Source: Nemertoderma westbladi | Taxonomy: Eukaryota > Xenacoelomorpha > Nemertodermatida > Nemertodermatidae | Assembly (NCBI GenBank): GCA_032718475.1 | Contig: JAUCBJ010006972.1 | Location: forward strand, 1-55,893 | Direction: 5' to 3' | Length of the DNA: 55,893 nt | Shown: positions 10,423-21,570 of the stretch, one piece after another | How positions within the stretch are numbered: position 1 is the first letter of the stretch | Layout: each line of letters begins with the position of its first letter | Notes under the pieces: model-generated | Databases searched by the model: none | What the model saw: only the letters and a program-made list of their open reading frames with translations | What the model was told of the DNA's origin: nothing | Program-made: the position numbers and the translations under genes

Positions 10423-12232
10423 TAATTAGTTGGCGTCATATTATTTGATTGAGTTAGATACTTTACTGTATACTGTATATAAAATAAACCAACAAACAAT
10501 AAACCCGTTCACTATCTAAAGAGCTGCTCTGTGATTGGCATTTGTGTTTTCATAAAACAAATCATATTAATATTGTGGTTACTATAATATTAATTATATT
10601 CATCCTTTTCATGGGATTCATTATAGTTACTGTACTGTAACAACTTTCCCGCAAATAATCTCACACTTTAGCCTACAATGGCTACCATCAATCGAGAATA
10701 CTCATGTTTCAGATCTTTTTGTCTTTGTTACTGAGTCTTCCTACCTATAGGCCGCTACGATTTGCTACGTTAGGAGGATATAACCAGAACGCCGATATGG
10801 GGCACTTATACAATAACCAGAAGGATAAGGGTGTTGTATCTTAGCAACATATTCTGAGAGGGATATTCAAATATTCTCTACATTCGCTGTAGTTAAATTC
10901 GATTTAGATTTGTGATATCTTGTTTGTTTAGATAATTTGTGTACCGGTAGCTGTAGCCTACTCACTACACACTGCTACTGTACAGAGCCTTGTACAAAGT
11001 CGAAATGTTTGTCTTCTACAATAGTTAATTACTTAAGTATTTACATGTACTGTACATAAAATTCAGATACAGCACATACATGAATATCTATATACACTAT
11101 ACAGTATCAGTATTTAGCATAGGCCTACTGCACTTACATCTACTGTATATTTACTGCATTATTCAGATCCATGGATAGATACGTATAGTAGGCCTACAGT
11201 ATGCAGGCCTATTTATTGTCATTTTAGCAATTGGCTCATTAGGAATCATGAACTGCACTGACGTTTGCTTTGTTATGAAACTCTGTACTACACTCCGACA
11301 ATAATCGAAAAATTATCTGATTCTATGTAGGCCTACTGTACCCCACATTCTGTAAAACCTACATTAACTGTACCGGTACAACATTTCATTTTAATGTTAC
11401 TGTACAACATTACGTTTCTGAATGCAACCCCATTCATTTTCCTTGCGCCATACCCATCCCATATTGCTCTGAGTCAAATGCACCATCCCATTTGATACGT
11501 ACAGTAGTAGTTGTTGTAGGCCTAATTGCCTAACATGAACTGGTTAGGTAACAGCTGCACTTTGTATACATATGAGATGAGAGGCTTATTTTATATCCCT
11601 ACAGTCCTAAATTACTTTATCTTCGTTTCGTGCAGCTTATTCTACTGTACTGTCCAACTAATGTACTTTGATATCCTTACAGTTTAAATTATGATTTAGC
11701 CTAACGCAACTATTGTATTGCGTATTGCACACAAGATGGACTAAAATACTATGTATGCTGGCTGCGTGCTGCGAATTACTGTAACAGTAGCTCCTATATC
11801 TGTATACTGTATATTACTTACTACATTAATGACAAGATTGTTTCACAAGCTTGTTTTCATTATCTTAAATTTATTAAATTATAATGTTATTGAATGTAAA
11901 ACTAATAAAAATTAAGCAGGAATTTCGAATCCCAACAATGGCTTAATATGAAATAATGAAATATATGATATCATAATATTACCGACGTGAAGGCAAAGAG
12001 GTCTGTTTTTACGCCTCCATCATATTTCCAGTAAGTTGTTCTATTGTACCACACCCATATGCCGTATCTACGGTATTATTATTTGTACAATAGTATAGAT
12101 TAGCTCTAGGCTACTAATACAGTAGTATAGGCCTATAACATGTTTTGCTTGTTTGTTTCGAAATCGTTTCGAAGCAAACATAAATCCACATCCAACTCAA
12201 ACTGCAAAACCAAATGGTGGCGACCCAAAATA
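10423..12232. other. Intergenic DNA without recognised gene
   Basis: This 1.8-kb AT-rich stretch is dense in TACTGTA, AGGCCTAC and TACCGGTA words. No ORF above 60 codons has family features. I see nothing beyond background repeats. Confidence 0.4.
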
Positions 12233-13628
12233 CAGTACCGCTTTCAAATAACGTCGTATTGGAACCTAATAGGATCCTATTAGGATCCAAGTCACTGATT
12301 CACTACTATTGGAGTTAGGATTTAATTGGAAATGAAATTTAGCCCAAATTCCAGACTTGGAGGCACTTAGGATTTGACTTGGATTTCATTAGGAATTTAC
12401 TTGGAAATCGGCGCTTACTTTGATGTCTGGAAGGTGGACTGACTCCGACTATGCTTGTGCTGGTCTACTTCTTCTCTATCCTGTCAATCATTAAGATGTA
12501 TAGAATGGACTAGACTCAGCCTAAAGTTTGCGTAGTGTTCAGTTCATTACATTGAGGTATGGATATCGATGGAAGATTACACTCCTCCTACTGTACCTTG
12601 TATTGCCAGCCTCTCCCTCTGAGGTAAATAATATTTAAAATATAAACTCTAATAGATGAAATCCACACACATCCGCACATAGTTAACGTCCGTGGGCTGG
12701 TGGGCTCTGGAATAATATAAAATCGTATTCAACTTACAAATAAATGTAGGATCACACACTGTATTTATTACTATTGAAAATATTTAGAGTAATAAAGAGT
12801 AAAACACAATGTTTGTGTAATTATTAATAGAATAAATATTAGTTTATTTTAATTTATTAGTTTAATTAATAATTAGACAGGGGCTAAAACTGGGCGACTA
12901 ATTAAATATATGTAATATTAAATGCTATATTTGCTACACCCACAAAGCACATTACACTCTCCAAGCAGATTCCGCAACATGTCACAATCCGTATCGCTAC
13001 CACTACGAAAAATAAATGACATAACATCCTACAGGAATTAACAGACCCTTATGAGTTTAGTGGCGGTTTGTAACAAACTTATCCTCTTGGCATATTGATA
13101 TTAATATTAATTATAAATTATATTTATTATACCATGGGAATGGTAAAATTGCCAGATCTAAAAAGTTCGCACAATAATTTAAATAAAATTATTAAAAGTT
13201 TGGCGTCCGAATACAATCAGATTACGCCTTAGCAGCCCAACTACTTGTTGAGGCTCACTCAACGTGTTGGCGGGCCTATTTTACACAATCGGCGTTACCT
13301 TTACCATATGGTAGTTAATTTGTCCAGATGTTGAGTTACAGCCAGTAGTGTGTTCTTTGCATATTTAACATTAGCCTATGGGGAGTATCGTTGTTGTAAG
13401 ATAAGTCAGGGGAAGGGAAAATACAACTCAACCACTAGACAAAGCGGCTCTCTTTACTATACTTTCAGCTATCCTGGGAGGTTGATTGACAGGCACTGCT
13501 AATCTTTGATATTTAGCCGCTCTAGGTAGACTTACATTAGGCAAATTCCAAGTGATTTCCTAAAGGTTATTTATTTCCTATTAGGTTCCTATTAGGATCC
13601 AATAGGACGTTATTTGAAAGCGTTACTG
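12233..13628. mobile_element. TIR DNA transposon with CAGTA ends (1,396 bp)
   Basis: The left end is TA|CAGTACCGCTTTCAAATAAC and then GTCGTATTGGA (from 12233). The right end is the reverse complement of CAGTAACGCTTTCAAATAAC then GTCCTATTGGA, followed by TA (13629-13630). The ends match at all but about two of 31 positions and are flanked by TA. Subterminally there are repeated AGGATCC, CCTATTAGG and ATTAGGA words (12,256-12,420; 13,575-13,605). No transposase ORF is present. CAGT termini and TA flanks are typical of Tc1/mariner-type non-autonomous elements (established for the family; assignment inferred). Confidence 0.7.
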
Positions 13629-13629
13629 T

Positions 13630-14416
13630 ATCTCACGATCTTGTCAATTTGTCGTCAACAAATTACTTGTAGACCTTCCGGTGTTGAATGTTAGATTAGA
13701 ACCCCCTTACAGTACTCCCACGCCTCCTGGGCATTCATAACTTTGTCCGGTGAACCAAAGTATAGATCCGTAGCAGAAGATATGCTCCCCCCCCCCCCCC
13801 CCCCCCCATGACAATGCTATCAAAGTGGGTTATTTATATTATCTCGAATTTCCCAACGTGTACAGAATATATGGATGGTTCCTTGCGAGAATTGAAAATA
13901 AATTTTCGTTTTAGATTACTTTTAGAGTTTTAGTATTGTTGTTTTATTGGAGTTTATTGGAGTTTTAGTATTGTTGTTTTTGCATGTTTATTTTAGAGTT
14001 TTACCGAGGTTCAGTATCAGCCAATCAGAGCATCACATTGCTAGACTTCCGATCCTTACTCTTTTTTTTCATTTCAGGGCAGACTTTTGACAGAAAGCAA
14101 CCTGCCTGTCCTAATAATGTTATAATAATCTACATATACTACATATTATCGGATCCATTTATATAAATATATGTAAAGTAAACATATCCTGAGTTTATAG
14201 CCTCAGCGATCGTATTGTACGACCCGTAATGTTTTACAAGTAAAATTTTCGTGAGCCCTCCGTGCAGCACCTGTATAATAATAAGTTATCAAGCCAATGC
14301 GAAGAATAAAATATTTTCACTTTTCGGGTGAAATTATATTGGAATGTTATGAAGAATTTTTTTTTTTATTTCTCCTTATTAAGTGTTTTATGGCGCTTAT
14401 TTCTGTCTTAACCTAC
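13630..14416. other. Intergenic DNA with poly-C tract
   Basis: It contains about 20 C at 13,787-13,807 and a short direct repeat of GTTTTAGTATTGTTGTTTT (13,927-13,980). A partial repeat end, GAGCCCTCCGTGCAGCACC, lies at 14,252-14,270. The ORF at 13,984-14,166 has no features suggesting a protein. Confidence 0.35.
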
Positions 14417-14635
14417 TGTGGGGCGAGCCACGAAGTGAGTGAGCCTTAGCGTAGTGGTACCATTAATCAACCTGTCGTTCTGTCGCGTTTTTTTTCAGTA
14501 TTTTATTTTAAACGTTAATAACTCGGCCAATCCTTGATGAAATCTATCCAAACTTGGTACACATGTTGTTTGGCAAAAGTTTGAAAATTTTCCAAGTAGA
14601 ATTTGCGTGGGGCCTTCGTGCAGCATCAGTGTAAC
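14417..14635 (+). repeat. Interspersed repeat, copy B (most complete)
   Basis: It starts with GTGGGGCGAGCCACGAAGTG and AGTGAGCC. The core (14,508-14,590) contains AAACGTTAATAACTCGGCCA, GATGAAAT, CAAACTTGGTAC and TGGCAAAAGTTTGAAAA. It ends with TGCGTGGGGCCTTCGTGCAG CATCAG. The start and end motifs are partly inverted copies of each other (GTGGGGC...GAAG versus CTTC-type). This copy best shows the full order of boxes seen in the fragments at 1-565, 16,528-16,584, 18,771-18,805, 19,771-19,795 and 52,757-53,175. Confidence 0.6.
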
Positions 14636-14959
14636 TGTTATTGCAGTTATAATACATTTATTTATCCAAATTTAAAATGCGTTAAATTATTATTACTGTA
14701 GGATAAATCAGCTGGTTTTCTGACAAATTTTGCAATTCTGCATGTAGGCCTACCATGTGTACCGGTACTACTACACACAGGCCATGACAAGGACTTTGCT
14801 GTGAAATTAGCGTAGGCTGACTGTGCTGATTATGGTACTGTCAGACTGTGGTACCTAAGCTATATACTGTTAGGTATATTGCTGTATTGGGGTGGGGTTA
14901 GGAATAATCCATTTGTTTTAGCATTGAACTGTTGAATCCCCTTATTTATTATAAAACCA

Positions 14960-15610
14960 TTGGAAATATTCGCAAATGCCGCTCCATTACTGTCTGAAAC
15001 GCTCCCGACAGTCCGATGTATCTGGACTCGAGCAGCCGAGTTGCTTCAAGAGGTGATTAACGGGGGAATACTACGGAATTGCTTGTTTGTCAGTACGATT
15101 CTATTTGGGTATTTACTACACTCAGACACTGGGAATACGGCGGTCGGTCAGATCGTAATGCGGGCCACTGCCAAGTTCCTCATGCCTCACTCCGGTCACC
15201 CACCTTGGAGTGCGGTGGGAAGAGTCCCACTTACTGACTTACGTCGACGACTGGACGAATCGACGAGGATTGCGATCTGGGTTTAGCGGCGGCCCGGATC
15301 CTGGGATCTCCTGGGGGAAATGGTTGAACGTTGGGCAGACGTTATCGCACTGGATTACGTTCTCTGTGACGCGAAAGTGTGAAGCGAATTCGTTGTCGAA
15401 TTGGGTCGGAAGCTGCGGGAATTCTACTGTTCTACGGGAGTAAACCGCAGCGGTCCGGTGACTACGGACGGATACTACTGGGATAAGCAGGTATTTCGAT
15501 CGAGTTTCTCGTATTCTCGATGCTCGAGGCGGATAGAGAGTTGGTTGTGTTGGGCGGTGTTGTTCAATTCTATCAAACATATTAAATAATTGGTAAAATA
15601 ATAAAAACAC
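14960..15610 (+). other. CpG-rich block with short ORFs, unrecognised
   Basis: This 600-bp block is richer in GC and CpG than its surroundings. It holds overlapping plus-strand ORFs (14,960-15,286; 15,210-15,443; 15,401-15,589) and a minus-strand ORF (15,667-15,239). None has a recognised domain, and the longest plus-strand ORF has no ATG at its start. An AATAAAA at about 15,598-15,604 follows. Frames shifting every 200 bp would fit a decayed coding gene, a short LTR-like segment or a CpG island. I cannot choose between them. Confidence 0.3.
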
Positions 15611-15707
15611 ACCAGATAAAGAGACTGAGCTTATGGTAAAGAGATAGGCCGAACTTACAATTTCCAAATAGATTGTTCATATAATAAATATATTTTTGGT
15701 ATTTGAT

Positions 15708-16172
15708 TTCAACTGGACGCAATAAAAATTCATCCCTCTCCAGGGGAAATTGGACGCAAATAACAACAGCTGATTATTCTCAAAAATAAAACTGTAACCT
15801 GTTATATTGTGTTTACTTTATTGTTTTGGTTAAAATAACGTGCCACTGTAACCTGCTCCTTTCCCAAAATTGAGAAATTAATATTGAGGCGAGTTATAGT
15901 TCATATGCGTACCTCTGGTATTTTCGTATTGCAAAAATAAGACTATAAGTATGAAATACCCTATGTTATTGAGATATTGTTTATTGTTTTGGTTAGAAAA
16001 GCCCACCACTGTAACCTGCTCCTTTCCGTTAATTAAGTAATGGAGATTAGTTTATTGTTTTGGTTAGAAAACACCACCACTGTAACCTGCTTCTTTTGCC
16101 AGAGGTACGCATATGAACGATAACCTTGAGGCGGGATATTAATTCGCCAAGATGGGATTTGCGTCCAGTCCC
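15708..16172. mobile_element. MITE with ACTGGACGCAA ends and internal repeats, copy 1
   Basis: It begins ACTGGACGCAATAAAAATTC and ends GATTTGCGTCCAGT, an inverted terminus of about 11 bp. Inside, a block of about 47 bp beginning TTATTGTTTTGGTTA and ending CACTGTAACCTGCTCCTTTC occurs at about 15,820, 15,981 and 16,051. A second inverted pair, CATATGCGTACCTCTGG (15,903) and CCAGAGGTACGCATATG (16,098), lies further inside. The first 170 bp align with the reverse strand of 46,650-46,882, which shows an interspersed family. There is no ORF. Confidence 0.6.
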
Positions 16173-16299
16173 ACCCCCCTCCTGCCTCTTGATTTCACTA
16201 AAAAATAGAATACATTGCATTTTACTGTTATAATTACTGTATTGAATAAAATAATTAATTGATTGTTTATTAAACCGTGCTAAGCACGTTGAACTGGAG

Positions 16300-16590
16300 C
16301 TCTAACAATTCCCCACTAGCGGCAGACAGGAACTGTAAAAGTCTCTGTAGAATTTCTAATTAAGCAATGCTCTTAGGTAACTACTACTAAATTTCAGATG
16401 AATCTGATCGTTGGTTCTATAATTACAGCTATTTTTACGTTTCTGTTAATTCGCCCCCTAGCGGCAGACCGGGGAACTGTAGAAGTCTGTCTGTGTGTAG
16501 AATTTCTAAATTGTTTTATAGACTACATGTGTACCAAGTTTGGTTCCATTTCATCCATGATTGACCGACTTATTAGCGTTCCAACATTCC
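16300..16590 (-). repeat. Interspersed repeat fragments, reverse orientation
   Basis: At 16,528-16,584 the minus strand carries the core boxes of copy B: AACGCTAATAAGTCGGTCAA, GGATGAAAT and CCAAACTTGGTAC. Upstream, CTAGCGGCAGAC followed by GGAACTGTA and AGTCT occurs twice (about 16,317 and 16,457), a degenerate direct duplication. An ORF track over 16,398-16,661 is therefore repeat-derived. Confidence 0.5.
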
Positions 16591-17041
16591 TGCCACGAAT
16601 AAAAGCTGCAGGAACTCGAGCGATAATTAATTTATTAATTATTAAATACTGTTTCAATTAAATTCTTTACGAAAATCTAGTCATCTTCTTTTAAATATGG
16701 ACCCTGCATTCGTGGAAAATATAATATTTGATAATTCATCAGTCAGCCTACGCTAATTTCACGGCAAGTCCTTGTCATGGCCTGTGTGTAGTAGGCCATG
16801 GTACCACCCTACTACCGGTACCGGCTGACCGCGTGACCGGTGGCAACTAGCACTTCAGCACTTGCACAGCAACAGCACTACCGGCGATACACAGGTTGAA
16901 ATTTATGTAGAGTTTGCTCAACAGTACAGATATAAAATAGTTATCTAAATTATATATATTACTATTGACAAGTATTGAAATATATACCGTTATTCGTGTT
17001 ATCAGTATTTGCAACATCTGACATTGAAGAGGTGAGAGAAG

Positions 17042-17356
17042 ATGAATACCGGCACTCAACAAAACCAACGCTTATCACAGGTCGGTATGGTTACCTCGAA
17101 ACCGGCGCGACTGTCCACTCGAATACAACTTCAAAACACAAACGCCAACAATAAACTGAAAGCGAATCGAACGTCTTCAGAAGAATCTGTCATTGGGACG
17201 AAGAAAAGGAAGCCGAAACCACGGGAATGGACCACAGCTAAGATTGAATGCTCCCATTGTCAGAGTTCCTGGACCGAAATTGAAACACCAATTGCCGATG
17301 GGCTTGATCTGATCTCTCAAACCAAAACTTCCTCTGCGGGGTTTGCGTGGCAGTAA
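17042..17356 (+). CDS. Possible exon or small hypothetical protein (104 aa)
   Basis: The ORF has an ATG start and stays open for 104 codons in otherwise AT-rich DNA. It is polar and Ser/Thr/Asn-rich, with a basic cluster (TKKRKPKPREW, about residues 53-63). A CxxC pair (IECSHCQSSW, about residues 68-77) could bind metal if paired with another. I recognise no family. The frame ends next to GCA|GTAAAG, a possible splice donor, so it could be a 5' coding exon continuing elsewhere. Codon content is compatible with coding, but length alone does not prove it. Confidence 0.3.
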   Translation: MNTGTQQNQRLSQVGMVTSKPARLSTRIQLQNTNANNKLKANRTSSEESVIGTKKRKPKPREWTTAKIECSHCQSSWTEIETPIADGLDLISQTKTSSAGFAWQ

Positions 17357-18770
17357 AGATTGAAAGTCTGGAAGCTGGCATCCCTAGGTATTATTATTAT
17401 AAAGAGCGTCAGCCTGCGTTTAATAAATATATTTTAATACAAAGCAGGTCGAACGCAAAGAGGCTTATAATGAAGACGAGTACTGCATTGATTATATTCC
17501 TATAAACCACCTGGCTTTGCATATTGAACGTGCGTTTGGAAATAAGTTCGTGCTACCCTTCCGTGGGTGGTAGATGTCGTGGTTATGTATTGGTGGGTGG
17601 GGGAGGGGGGGGGGGGAGGGGGGGTGCAGATTAAAAGGGGTGAACACGTACTGCCTGTCGTATTCGCCCAAATACGGCAGTATAACTCTGGGTTCAGAGA
17701 ACGTGTACATATTGACAGGCGGAAATCCCCTGATACAGTACCAAGCATGTGTTTGATATAAATATTAGATTTCTACTTCCATACAATTTTCATTGATTCC
17801 GCAGGTCAATGTTATAATTAAAACAGTCAATTTGATATATTCTTCCGATTCAATAGGCGGCTTACACACCAGCTCCCACCCTACAGCCCTATTTATCCCA
17901 ATCCATCAATTTTTGTCACAGATGTGGTCTGAGGATACTACATTATACAAAATGAGTTTTCCATCCTGATAACTCTGTTTAATTGGACAATGTTTATAAT
18001 AATAACTTCACCTCGATCCATATACCATAAGCATTAAACAGTCTTGTAATGTAATAAATCTGCCCAATAACTCATTGAACCGGAAGGACGGACGCCCCGG
18101 GCTGACAACATAAATCAAAGCTAAAGTAAACATTATCTCTCCTTCATAGACTTGTCTTCAATATACTACCCAGAGATAGTCATTTACTATATAACATTGC
18201 CTTTCTTTCCATTTCTTTGTCACATTTTCTCAGTTACCCACCCCCCCCCCCCCCCCCCCCCCCCACACACACACCCCACCCCACCCCTAAGCAGTCTCAT
18301 CAAACCGCCTGAATTATTGCAGGAGTTAAAAGTATCACATTGTCCTAATCCAAATCAACTTGAGATACAAAGAGCAACGTTTATTTATTTATTTTTCAGA
18401 TACATCGCCAACACTTTCTTCTTTATGCTCATATTAAGTATACCGTAAAAACTCTTCCAGTGGCTCCCTACTGTAAGAAATGTACATACGCCAAATGTCA
18501 ATATGTGCGCCGCCTCGTCGGATTCCGAGTGGCCCACACCCGCTCAGGTGTGCCCACTGCGGATCTTCCGTAGTAAACCAATTTGGTCAGGTCAAATCCA
18601 AACATTCGTTGGAGATCACCAAATGGGGCGCTATGTGAAGTACCGTGCAGACACCACGATGAACACGTACTGTCCCCCTTTCTTTGATTAATTGGTGGTG
18701 TGGGTTAATCTCTCATAACCTGATTTTGTGATACAGTCGCACAATTTTAATTTGTATCTCATAACTGGGC
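17357..18770. other. Intergenic region with G- and C-tracts
   Basis: It holds a G-rich run at 17,598-17,626 and about 26 C at 18,240-18,264 followed by (CA)n/CCCCAC repeats. The words TGAACACGTACTG occur at both 17,640 and 18,658. Short ORFs at 17,567-17,761 and 18,503-18,691 are partly translations of these tracts and match no family I know. A GC-richer patch at 18,505-18,690 may be a relic of something coding. Confidence 0.3.
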
Positions 18771-18812
18771 CTCGTGCTGCGCGAAGGCCCCACGAACGTG
18801 TACTTACCTGTA
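18769..18812 (+). repeat. Interspersed repeat end, copy C
   Basis: CTCGTGCTGCGCGAAGGCCC followed by CACGAACGTGTAC is the same end motif as at 529-565. The next related fragment is ACGAAGGCCCCACTAGTGTA at 19,781-19,800. Together they bracket the LINE copy at 18,845-19,690. Confidence 0.55.
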
Positions 18813-18844
18813 TGTATATATACTAGTGTAATTATATTATTGTT

Positions 18845-19690
18845 TTGACTTTGGAGATTAGGGGGACTGATGAATTTGGAGTACTCTTAGAATCACTAGA
18901 TGGAGCCCAACTGCTCCTCAGCTCATTAGAACAGGCTGCTTCTAGTGTTGGTCTTTTTGTTAACTCCAAGAAGACCAAAATTTTAACAGTTAACTTTGAA
19001 AGTCCTCAGGAAATGCCTGATCGTATGAGCATAAGCTCAAAGGATGGTATGCTTGAGCATGTTGACGACTTCTGTTACCTGGGATCATGGATCCGGAAGT
19101 CAGATGAGGACCTTCGAATACGTAATAGAAAGGCATGGGCAGCATTGAATGGGCTTTCCAGTATTTGGAAGTCACATAGAATTCATCGGAAACTTAAGGT
19201 CCGATTATTTAGAGCAGCAGTAGTTCCAGTACTCCTCTATGGGAGTCCATGCTGGGTTCTAACTGCTGAGGACACCAAATCTTTGGATGGCACATTCACA
19301 AGAATGCTACGCCGAGTTCATTGTGTCAAGTACAATGCACACATCTCCAACCAGACACTATATAACATTGGAGGTGTCTCATTGGTTCCCCCAAGCTTGA
19401 CACTAAAAAGTCGCCTCCGCTTTGCAGGACATTGTTTACGCCGTGAGGACCAGCCTGTGCACAATCTTGTACTTTGGCAGCCCCATGGAGAAAATACGAA
19501 TGGTGGACAGCCCATGACTTCTTGAGACGCCTCCTTAATAGCATTCTTAATGCACTCTGCATTGGCCTTGCCAATTGTGGATTGCATGGTGGTGACAAAA
19601 TGTTTTTGTTCATCTGGCATCTCGTTAATCTCAATGTGCCGTTTCAATGCAGCAGGCCGATTATAGTACAGTAGTACTGTAGTAGTAGTG
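18845..19690 (+). mobile_element. 5'-truncated LINE: ORF2 C-terminal half and 3' end
   Basis: The open frame to 19,525 encodes the part of a non-LTR reverse transcriptase after the catalytic FADD motif. It starts at LLESLDGAQLLLSSLEQA, which normally follows FADD directly. It continues through VGLFVNSKKTKI, HVDDFCYLGSWIRK, KLKVRLFRAAVVPVLLYGS, VLTAEDTKSLDGTFTRMLRR and SRLRFAGHCLRREDQP. There is no ATG at its start, so it is a truncation product. The usual C-terminal tail is lost after GGQPMTS by a stop. The 3' region (19,540-19,690) ends in ACAGTAGTACTGTAGTAGTA, a short trinucleotide-type tail as in RTE-like elements. It is the best copy of the family also present at 6,400-7,235, 42,214-42,600 and 53,345-54,070. 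Confidence 0.85.
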
Positions 19691-19966
19691 TCTGAAGCCA
19701 GTATTAGAATAAAATATATAACTTGACATAGTACAGTATAATTATAATTGTTCGTTAAGATGGCTTGTAGCTTCTGCTACACGAAGGCCCCACTAGTGTA
19801 CCTAATGTTTATCTACAGCCGAATGGATACGAACATAAATTACAGTAGGTCACTTTGATTCATTTTTATTATTCTGGTAATTTTTGTATAGTTTCATCCT
19901 TTCACTTGTCTCATATATTTCATTAATATTTTTCACTGGTTTAACCACTATTGATATTTCATAGAT

Positions 19967-20200
19967 ATGGGCCACCGTGACTCACAGACAGCCAAGCTTC
20001 CCATTGATCAGTACCGAAAGCAAATAGGCCGACAGGTGAACCGAGTTAATAAGAAAGAAACCAAAGCCATGCGGCAGCGATCTGAGGCTAAAAGGGCCCA
20101 GGGCCAATCGTGGAGAGACTCCTTACTTATAATCGTAGGGGTCGGATTGGTTGGCGTAGCGGTCTACGTATTGGTTTGGCTTCAAATACCTTCTGCCTAA
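19967..20200 (+). CDS. TRIQK: Triple QxxK/R motif-containing protein (TRIQK), 77 aa
   Basis: TRIQK is a small, conserved, single-pass membrane protein, reported at the endoplasmic reticulum in vertebrates; its molecular role is poorly known. The start MGHRDSQTAKLPIDQYRKQI closely resembles the vertebrate protein. The QxxK/R motifs are QYRK (15-18), QIGR (19-22) and QVNR (23-26), with an extra QTAK at 7-10. A basic linker (27-45) leads to one membrane helix (about 53-72) and a short tail, shorter than the acidic tail of vertebrate forms. The whole coding sequence lies in one exon. The ATG follows a splice-acceptor-like TTTCATAG (to 19,964) by two bases, implying a 5' UTR exon upstream that I cannot place. 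A candidate AATAAA is at 20,761. It follows a LINE remnant. The identification rests on the ordered motifs and N-terminus and is strong. Confidence 0.88.
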   Translation: MGHRDSQTAKLPIDQYRKQIGRQVNRVNKKETKAMRQRSEAKRAQGQSWRDSLLIIVGVGLVGVAVYVLVWLQIPSA

Positions 20201-21570
20201 CTTTAACTGTATATTCTCTATCCACAGTATATTATCTATTTATTGGTGAAATTAACAGAAATCGTTTGCCTAACTTTCCAGCGATACTCATTGGTGCTGT
20301 TAGCCAGGCCTTTGCCTAATTCCATGGGATGTTGTCCATTGGTTGGGCGGATACAATAACTGTTTGCCTGATTTCCACAGTATTTTGTCTAATAAGTGTG
20401 CCGATGTAGAAACACATTACCTAACTTCCGTGATTAATGGAGCGAATACTAAAGTACTGAAGTAGTTAGATAAGAATATTGGTGCGGTACCGGTATGCCC
20501 GGGACAATATGGAAGATGGTCGGTAAATTGCCTTTCCTAAATTGCATTGTCTTGCCGAAATTTTGTCTATGCAGTGCCAGCAGAAGCAAGGACACAATAC
20601 TGACTGGCCTACAACAAACTGTTGATGTGGACTTGATGCAAAAAATATTAAGTGTACATATGTAGAACCACATCCTAGTAAAGGTATATGTTGTAGGTCA
20701 TGATGGAACCAAACAGTATTTCCTAGGTACAAAAATAGATAGGAAAACGAAAAAATTTAAAATAAATTTATTGAAAAAGATTATTTAATAAATAGTAAAT
20801 AAAATAATAATGAGTAAATAATTTATACATGTTAAACAGTTAAAAAATAATATTTATTAAAAACTATAATAATCAATACTGTACAGTTAGTGTTACATAT
20901 AAATTCCGGTAATAAAACCCAACTAATGTAACAAACAATTATTATTCTGTCGTTTGGTGGGATTTATTAGGAGGCGATCCACCCCTAAACCTAATGTAAT
21001 GTACTTAACTTGGTTTGGACCACCAGAATATGAAAATATGGGTTGCAAAAAAATTTATATTATTATACATGTAATCCAGACAGATATTAATTCTTATGTA
21101 GGCCTATAGTACTGCTAGTTACCGCTAGGTGGTGTGCCTTATAAGATTGTAATATTTTCTGCAACTTATTTGAAACATTTGTAACTCTGGTTCTTCTTTC
21201 TGGGCCATTTGGCCTCAAACTTTTACCAATCAATACATAATATATCATAGTATCTTAAATCGTAAACAACATTGGCGAAAATTCGCACTAATTGCAAAAA
21301 TAAGTGTAAATGTTGTCTAACATTGAAATTTGTAATAATCGCTATTTCATGTTATAATCATTCATAGGCCTATGGTAGGCCTATGGTACAATGTCAGTTT
21401 TGCTTTATTTCGTATTTGGGAGTGATTTAAAGCTATAATCTTAACTTTTTATGCCAATGAAGTTGGTGAAACGGCCCATCATTAATATGGCGTAAAAGTC
21501 CAAGTTTTTTATTCGATTTCTGACTCATTTGTTTGGTGACTACAGTATTATTTCATCTTAAAGTCTATGA
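20201..21570. other. TRIQK 3' region and intergenic DNA
   Basis: The first 560 bp probably form the TRIQK 3' UTR up to AATAAA at 20,761. That stretch repeats a motif of the type TTTGCCTAACTTTCC/GTTTGCCTGATTTCCACAG (about 20,186, 20,264, 20,309, 20,362), suggesting degenerate short tandem duplication. The rest to 21,570 is AT-rich with no gene. GTAGGCCTAT-type words appear at 21,096 and 21,365. Confidence 0.4.

Larger units (their letters stand above)
14769..16794. repeat. Segment bounded by 54-bp inverted repeats
   Basis: The left arm (14,769-14,822) reads TACTACACACAGGCCATGAC through GAAATTAGCGTAGGCTGACT. The right arm (16,741-16,794) is its reverse complement with about two differences. 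The arms enclose a CpG-rich unique block (about 14,990-15,560) and a MITE (15,708-16,170). This could be a composite element or two opposed copies of one short repeat. No target duplication is evident. Confidence 0.5.

Noticed and set aside
17500-17761. Several overlapping ORFs on both strands across the G-rich run
   Set aside because: They exist because the homopolymer lacks stops; Pro- or Gly-rich translations carry no motif.
19318-19647. Minus-strand ORFs opposite the LINE copy
   Set aside because: They are shadows of the plus-strand ORF2 frame and its 3' region.
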